From the NCBI GenBank assembly GCA_004352715.1, contig SCFE01000089.1, positions 105,707-169,706 on the forward strand: a stretch of DNA of 64,000 bases, given 5' to 3'. The notes beneath the pieces are model-generated. The model ran no database searches. It had not been told where the DNA came from and worked only from the letters and a program-made list of their open reading frames with translations. The position numbers and the translations under genes are program-made. Positions 57,949-64,000 of the stretch are shown piece by piece. Position 1 is the first letter of the stretch; the number at the start of each line of letters is the position of its first letter. The stretch is from Hofstenia miamia. Taxonomy: Eukaryota > Xenacoelomorpha > Acoela.

Positions 57949-60497
57949 CCATTGATATATATCAAATATGATTTATATCAAATAGAATTGACAGAACTAT
58001 GAAGTTTAACAGTTCAAAATAACCACTATACATATGACCAGAAGCAATGGATACAGTAGTATACCTAAAATGCAATCGTTGAAAATTGACAATAATTCCA
58101 AAAATGTTGAGTCAAATGTTTTGTATTTTAGAGCAGAACAAAAATATTTGTGAACATCATACAGTCATTGTATTGTAGTTTCTCAATTCCAATTTTGAAA
58201 ATGTGAATTAAATTTGCGGTTAGAAGATCTATGAAATATTTCACCAAATAAAACAATTAATCTAAACTCCACCGAATATTGCTCTGCGATTAAAAAACCA
58301 AATCCATTATCACTGAATTTTAAATAAATATTCATTTTAAACAATTAGTGGTCGTAGATACGATGGTATAATTATAGAAAATGTGCTAACGGTAGACTGA
58401 AGGAACAATAATCGTTGAATATGATCAATTGACGCTTCTAAAAAATTTAGTCTGCAAATAACTTAATATATTAAAATGCATGCATGCATAGTTTTAATTA
58501 AAACACTATTGTGTTAAAATATGTACTTTTATGTAATACTCAAATGCGGAATAAATGCAAATTATAAATTAATTATTTGTAATGGGACGCCGACACTTGG
58601 CGTCTTGGAGTATAACACAGACCCATTGTACTTGACTTACCTACTTTATAGCTTTAATATAGTTTTATTGTTCACTTGAGAGACATCATGCTATCAGTTG
58701 GTTTAAAGTTACACTACACATTCTCTGCGCTAGAAATTCTAGTTTCCTTAGTAAAATTTACGAATTAACTAATTTGAAACCAATATTTGCAACTTAATGT
58801 TCAATTTGTTATGACAACAAGGCCTAAAAATTGATTAACAGCAGATCTTCTGGAGCAATGCTGGATTATTTCAGAATAAGCATAAAATTACAGTCTAACC
58901 TTCTATGCATAATCATGGTCAATTTGGTCTTTTTTTAAAACCTTATAATTTTAATAATTTCTGGGTTTATTTAGCACTTCTAAGGTGGTGTAATAGGCCT
59001 TGATCACACTATCGGGTATCTAAGAGTTCAAAACTTTAGTATTAAAAAGCTAGTTTTAACAAGATGCATTAGAGTACATGATTTCAAATCTTGGAACCTT
59101 GAGTAACAATGTACGCTGATAGAAAAAAACAGTCTCAATTAGCAGAACCACAATGGTAATTGATTGCTATTGTACATGTAATATATGTTCAGGAAATTAT
59201 ATTGGATTGCGAACAACCGAGCCTAAAATTGTTAACTATTGGAATATATTTGTATCTGCTCTATAGATTTTCAAAGCACTGCTAAGCCCTCTTCAAAGTT
59301 TGCAAAGCAAATATTCATCTCCACAATATTTGAAAATACAAAGGACTGCTAAAGTCAAATTGATTCTAACAACACAAGTTTTTAATAACAAATCTGTAAG
59401 ATTTTTGAAATAATTTCTTATTTCACTCACAAATTAAATTAACATTGCTAACACATTAACATTAAACGATAATGGCATTGATGCCATATTTAATATTTTG
59501 CAAAATATATTTGAATTAATATCTGCTTCGATGGCGTAGAGAGGCAGCATGCGAATGGAGATTCTCCATGATGTTTACTCTGCAACACTCAATATCATTC
59601 GCAAAGGCCAAGAGCGTGCTCCGTTAACAGTTGGTTTCTATGCATTAATACACTTTGTATTTCAATAAACTACAATACATTTTTCCAGCACTAAAAAATT
59701 AAGAAGTCTAAGTTTCCATTTCTAAATCGAAATCTATACTAATATGTTAAAAACTAGACATATATTATATTCATAATTTGAAAAAAGTAATGCAGTGATA
59801 ACATGGAGCAGGATTTCGTGCTTGATCACTATTAGGCTAGGCCCATGTAAATTAATTTGAAGAATATTGCCACAAATGCTTAGAACAGAGACTATACATG
59901 ATCTAGAAACTAACATTCACTTTATAAGTACTTATAAAAATTCTATTTTACATACTTTTTTTATCACTAATTTTTACTGCTAGTAAAAAACTAAAAAACG
60001 TCCTTATTGTCATAATTATTCAAACATTCCAACGGAAAAATATGGGTGCGTGCAAACCCATTTGTAACGACACAGATTTAATGCAAATTCCAGTGGTATT
60101 TTAAAAGCAAGTACAAGAATCCAACTAAGAGACAACAAATCTGATTAGAGTACAAAAATAAAATATAAATTAATATAAATGCAAAAATAAAATTTTCAAA
60201 ATTTTTAGATCAATATGAACACTACTCTAATATTATAGAAAAATAAAAACTAAAAAGCGCTCGACACATGCAGCAAATGAATACCAAAGTTTTAAAAACA
60301 TTTGCAGCAAAATTAAATTAATAAATACTTAATGAGGTAATGGCGCGTTATAAATTTTATAATTCAGATATAATAATAACCGTATAGCGAAAAACATTAA
60401 AACGCCTATTGGAATTGATGTCAAATGAAAATACCAATCGCAAATTTTCATATACCATGTAAAATAAATCTCTATATATATAAAAAACAACCAAATT

Positions 60498-60499
<2 letters not shown>

Positions 60500-60531
<32 letters not shown>
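60500..60531. repeat. (TA)n microsatellite
   Basis: About 16 TA units in an SK intron. The overlapping YIYIYI frames are not genes. Confidence 0.9.
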
Positions 60532-60535
<4 letters not shown>

Positions 60536-60744
60536 GCTTGGAATGCATGAAACCATTTCAATGCCATTGTTAATGGAACATACTGAAAATTCATTCGCTC
60601 CCGAGACATGAAAGAAACAAAATGTAACATTATAATAGAAATGCAACCAAAAGTTCCTATCATTTATTAATAGAATGGTGAAAATGTTCACATTTTTCTA
60701 AGCTCCTTCTTCAACATGACATTAATTTCTTATTCAACATATAC

Positions 60745-60824
60745 CTGCTTTTGATTTCATAGCTTGGACTGCTTTTTGAACTACTTGTAGATTTCCTTGA
60801 GTAGGTTCCTTCCCTGATGACACT
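60745..60824 (-). other. Possible orphan 80-bp exon
   Basis: The reverse complement has acceptor-like TTTATAAAAG, an open stretch readable as VSSGKEPTQGNLQVVQKAVQ then AMKSKA, and donor-like GTATAT. Its length and phase do not fit between the SK S2 and S3 exons, and the product is unrecognised. Low confidence. Confidence 0.15.
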
Positions 60825-62702
60825 CTTTTATAAATGAACAATGAAATTTATGCAATTAGCATCATTAAAATACGTTCGACGAAAATGTAACACTAGATAT
60901 TTTTATCATGATTAGATACAGAGTGTTCACTCGTGGAGCAAACATACTTTCCGTGGTTTCCACTAACAAAGGTAGTATAATAATTCCATGGATTCCAACC
61001 AAAATACAACTTTTACAGTGACGAACAAATATTTAGTGAACATACTAGCTTTTGCTCAACTCAAATATCAACAATAGCTTAAGAGCAATGTCAAATTAAG
61101 GTTGGGTCTTGTTTTTTGGTAAACCCTGTATAAAGAAAATCGATAAATTTCTTTTCAATAAGAAACCAAGAGATGATTTGAAAATTTCGATACAGTACTG
61201 AACAGTCAATGCAAAAATTTATACTTTGTTGTTATGTACAAGATATTAATGAAAGCAAAGCACGGTTTTAAATGTAATAAGAATCTGTTGCTTGATATTT
61301 AGGTGAACTTTTATGGCAAAGTACGAGTTCGTGAAAACTAAAGACACTGAAAATGTGTAGTGCGGCACAGTGGAAGTAAATAAAGAAATTAATTACTACA
61401 ACCCAATCTTTGTTGGAGTATATTTGGAAACAAATTTCTATGTTGAAATTGTAATTTGTGATATGATTACTTACCAGAACTGGTTGGAGATTGATGGAAT
61501 TACAAAAACTTATTCTAAACTAGGAAAATGTGTTTGTAGCTAAATAATGATGTTCTATGTTTCAAATTTTCATAGTCGAATTATGAGTGTATGAATAGGG
61601 TAAGATTGCTATAATTAAGGAGAAATTTTTATTTGAGAGTATTTTAACACGAATTAATAACTTGAAAGAATGTCCACTTTTTGGTGGCTATTGGTTTACC
61701 TACACTGTTTGGAGATAAATTTCAGAGAAATAGTTTTAAAATATAATTTCAGAATTTCTTTTAAAAGCGTTTAATAAGTTCATAGCTGTCAGAAATGGTA
61801 AGCAGAAAGATTTGGCTCATTAATTACATAATGAAGTTTTCTTCTTCTGTGCAAAAAGTATTTTTATAAGATTATGGTTTATAAATAAAAAATTACAAGC
61901 AAACAGATATCAGAAAAGAATGTTGTGTTTTCTGGCTAACATTAAACAAGAATTTGTAAATAAAAGGACTTCTTACGAGAAGATCACTTTTTGAAACCAT
62001 AACATTTTATGTTAAAGAAAAAGACTTTTTGCAAAAATTAATAGCTACAATGATTTGCTTTCCTTACCTGTTGCAAAAAATTAAATATTCATATTTATTA
62101 ACAATAAATGTTAAGAAAATTTGTGTTTAAAATAGTTTGGCTGTTCACATTCTACTAAGTTTTATCATAGAACAGATGTGGTCGGAAAGTTTTCGTTACT
62201 CCATTGAGGAATTTCAAACTCCGTTAATTTACGTCATCTTAATTATATAAATTTTGTAATGTGTATACTGATGATTTACAGCTTACGTCTTTTTCATGGC
62301 ATTAATGATATGCGCTTAGATATTTTACAAATCATAATTTTTTTCTCTCCAACTATTTATTCTACAAACAACATTAAAAAAAATTCGAACACATATCTCT
62401 TAATTTACATTTGGTTTTATTTTTTGAGAATTTAAATGAATATTCGCATATAGAAAACATTAGAATAATAAGCATATTCGAAAAAATAACCAAATTTCAT
62501 TCACAAATGAGCAAATGTAAAATCTTTATTATCTAAGGCAATAGCTTTGAAAGAGGTTGGAGTCAGCATTCGCTGATTCTTGCGATTGTACACTTAGAAT
62601 CTTTATCTGAATTGAATTACAACCTAACGATTTACAAGGGAAACAAATGATGTGAAGAGACCTTTAAATATTTTTATATATCAAATTAATGGAAAGCCTT
62701 AC

Positions 62703-62804
62703 CTGAATTTCCCTTGCGTGGTAGGCTATAATGAGTACAACCAAAATAAATGTACTTAAGCTGATGAGGCACATGAGGACAACTGAAACCAAATCCGACG
62801 TATC
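62703..62804 (-). CDS. SK: SK channel exon: S2 helix
   Basis: A 102-base exon (34 codons, phase 0 at both ends) between acceptor TTTAG and donor GTAAGG. It encodes DTSDLVSVVLMCLISLSTFI then LVVLIIAYHAREIQ. The words CLISLST and YHAREIQ are diagnostic of SK S2, and the exon joins LFMVDN of the next exon exactly as in other SK genes (EIQ|LFMVDN). The residues before Asp-Thr-Ser (S1 and the N-terminus) are not within the window. Confidence 0.95.
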
Positions 62805-63642
62805 CTAAATAAAATATTCGATTGTAAGTTTGGTAGATACAAACTTGGATTTGTTGAATTCTTATAAAATTGCTAAATTGAATACAATACAATTAGTACT
62901 ATTCTATTAGCGACGTTTCCTAGACTAAGAGTGCAATAAAAATATATTTTTCTTATTTAGTTAAGACTTTTGCTATTTTGTGAAGGCAACAGATATTTAT
63001 TGAAAATACAACACTAAGGAAGTTACTGAATCTTGGTAAAGCAATTGTTAAATCTAAACAAGGTTGTGTGAGGCTAAGAAATTGCAATTTTCCTCTTGAT
63101 TTTTAAATGGAAATTGATAGTTCACTGTAAAATCCAATTACCAGCAACTGGTTTTTAAAAAGGAAGTTAACTTCACTAATGAGTTAAGTAATATGTTGCT
63201 GGGATACAGTGTGTCATTTACAACATCATACGAATTCAAGCTAGGTCACACTAGATTTCTTAAAATTCAGAACTTGTTTATATGAAACAAATAAATCAAC
63301 AAAAAGTTTATTACGTAATAATAGCTCCAGCTAAATGCAGAGACATTTTCGATGTTTAATGCAATTATAATTATTATCCTTCTAAGATATGAAATCAGAG
63401 TCACAAATTATCCGAAATTTTAGGCTCGAGGTCCGCTAAAGTTTAGCTGAACTTCCCAAGTCAAATAAAGACCCAATCCTATGCCCAAACACAATGAAGA
63501 AAAATTTAAGCCTAGAGCAAAACACTTTCTGCGCCATCGCTATTCTTAAATAACATAAAACGGAGTAAAATATAACGCAGGACTAAGAGATATTGAAATA
63601 GGAAACTATACATTTGTCCTTTAAGCTTAGCAGAATTCTTAT

Positions 63643-63685
<43 letters not shown>

Positions 63686-64000
63686 CGTGTGTGTATGCGA
63701 ATATATATTGTTAGAACTTCTGTACATATTAGTATAGTCTATTGGATTGTAACATATCATAGAAAAGCGAACGAAACTTGTAAGCTCTTAAATCAAAAGT
63801 TTCAGAAACATTAAAAATATAAATTAGAAGTTAGTTTATCATATATTTGTAATGCGACAGCATATCTAAGGCTTTAAATAATGTTTTCAAATAAGATATT
63901 GGATATTAAACACAAAGCATTACTTTCTAAATAACCATGCGTCTCTCTTTCTTTTTAGATTAATTCCGCTCATATTTATAATTTAATGTTATTTCAAATC
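62805..64000 (-). other. Start of the S1-S2 intron of the SK gene
   Basis: AT-rich DNA with a (TA)n tract at 63646-63681 and a short TG-rich run behind it. No S1 exon is visible up to the window edge, so the gene continues to the right. Confidence 0.6.
63646..63681. repeat. (TA)n microsatellite
   Basis: About 18 TA units followed by a GTGTGT stretch. Confidence 0.93.

Larger units (their letters stand above)
52289..62702 (-). other. Large SK intron between S2 and S3
   Basis: A 10.4 kb intron (donor GTAAGG, acceptor TTTAG). It contains three N gaps within (TA)n tracts, a Tc1-type foldback MITE, a pogo-like transposon, a (GATA)n run and two possible orphan exons (54127-54206 and 60745-60824). 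The stretch 58-60.3 kb shows nothing I can name. Confidence 0.65.

Noticed and set aside
59525-59640. Stretch reading LLAFANDIEC on the minus strand, resembling an RT YADD box
   Set aside because: There are too few residues and no supporting RT motifs on either side.
63420-63560. Possible S1 exon of the SK gene
   Set aside because: No frame shows the conserved S1 sequence, and no acceptor-donor pair fits the phase.

Overview
The window is AT-rich genomic DNA of an invertebrate animal. Its coding sequence is split by long spliceosomal introns with clean gt...tttag borders. Transposable-element debris fills most of the rest: LINEs of CR1/L2-like type, and Tc1/mariner, pogo-like, hAT and piggyBac-like DNA elements. 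(TA)n microsatellites are frequent, and there are five multi-base runs of N plus one single N. No bacterial features (operons, Shine-Dalgarno sites, CRISPR) are present. I do not name a species.

The main gene is on the minus strand. Seven exons, found by translating the reverse complement and matching splice phases, encode most of a small-conductance Ca2+-activated K+ channel (SK/KCNN family): S2 (62.7 kb), S3-S5 (51.9-52.3 kb), pore (37.3-37.5 kb), S6 (36.8-36.9 kb), the calmodulin-binding domain (26.3 and 23.8 kb) and a C-terminal coiled coil with stop (20.7-20.9 kb). They join in one frame (1134 bases, 377 residues) over 42 kb. The N-terminus and S1 must lie beyond the right edge. Two features are unusual: the selectivity filter reads Ala-Ile-Gly-Tyr-Gly instead of Ser/Thr-x-Gly-Tyr-Gly, and the turret is strongly acidic.

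The left end (1-2.1 kb) holds a 1.04 kb inverted-repeat transposon with a 5-bp target duplication, and then a plus-strand terminal exon (1.9-2.1 kb) of an unidentified protein ending in a PDZ-ligand-like tail. From 2.95 to 11.2 kb lies a three-level nest of LINEs. The innermost (5.63-8.94 kb) has an intact endonuclease-reverse transcriptase frame preceded by a hydrophobic leader and a 2A ribosome-skipping motif. It sits inside an older relative, which sits inside a more diverged one. Two minus-strand LINE remnants follow (11.8-13.8 kb); one carries a 31-bp hairpin flanked by a 9-bp duplication. A piggyBac-like relic lies at 15.8-17.0 kb.

The SK introns carry a hAT-type MITE with a perfect 8-bp target duplication (40.8 kb), a mariner relic in a 1151-bp duplication split by one N (41.3-43.6 kb), a second LINE fragment (44.4 kb), a Tc1-type foldback MITE (55.9 kb) and a broken pogo-like transposase (56.7-57.9 kb). 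The last two sit inside (TA)n tracts. Several assembly gaps lie exactly at such tracts.
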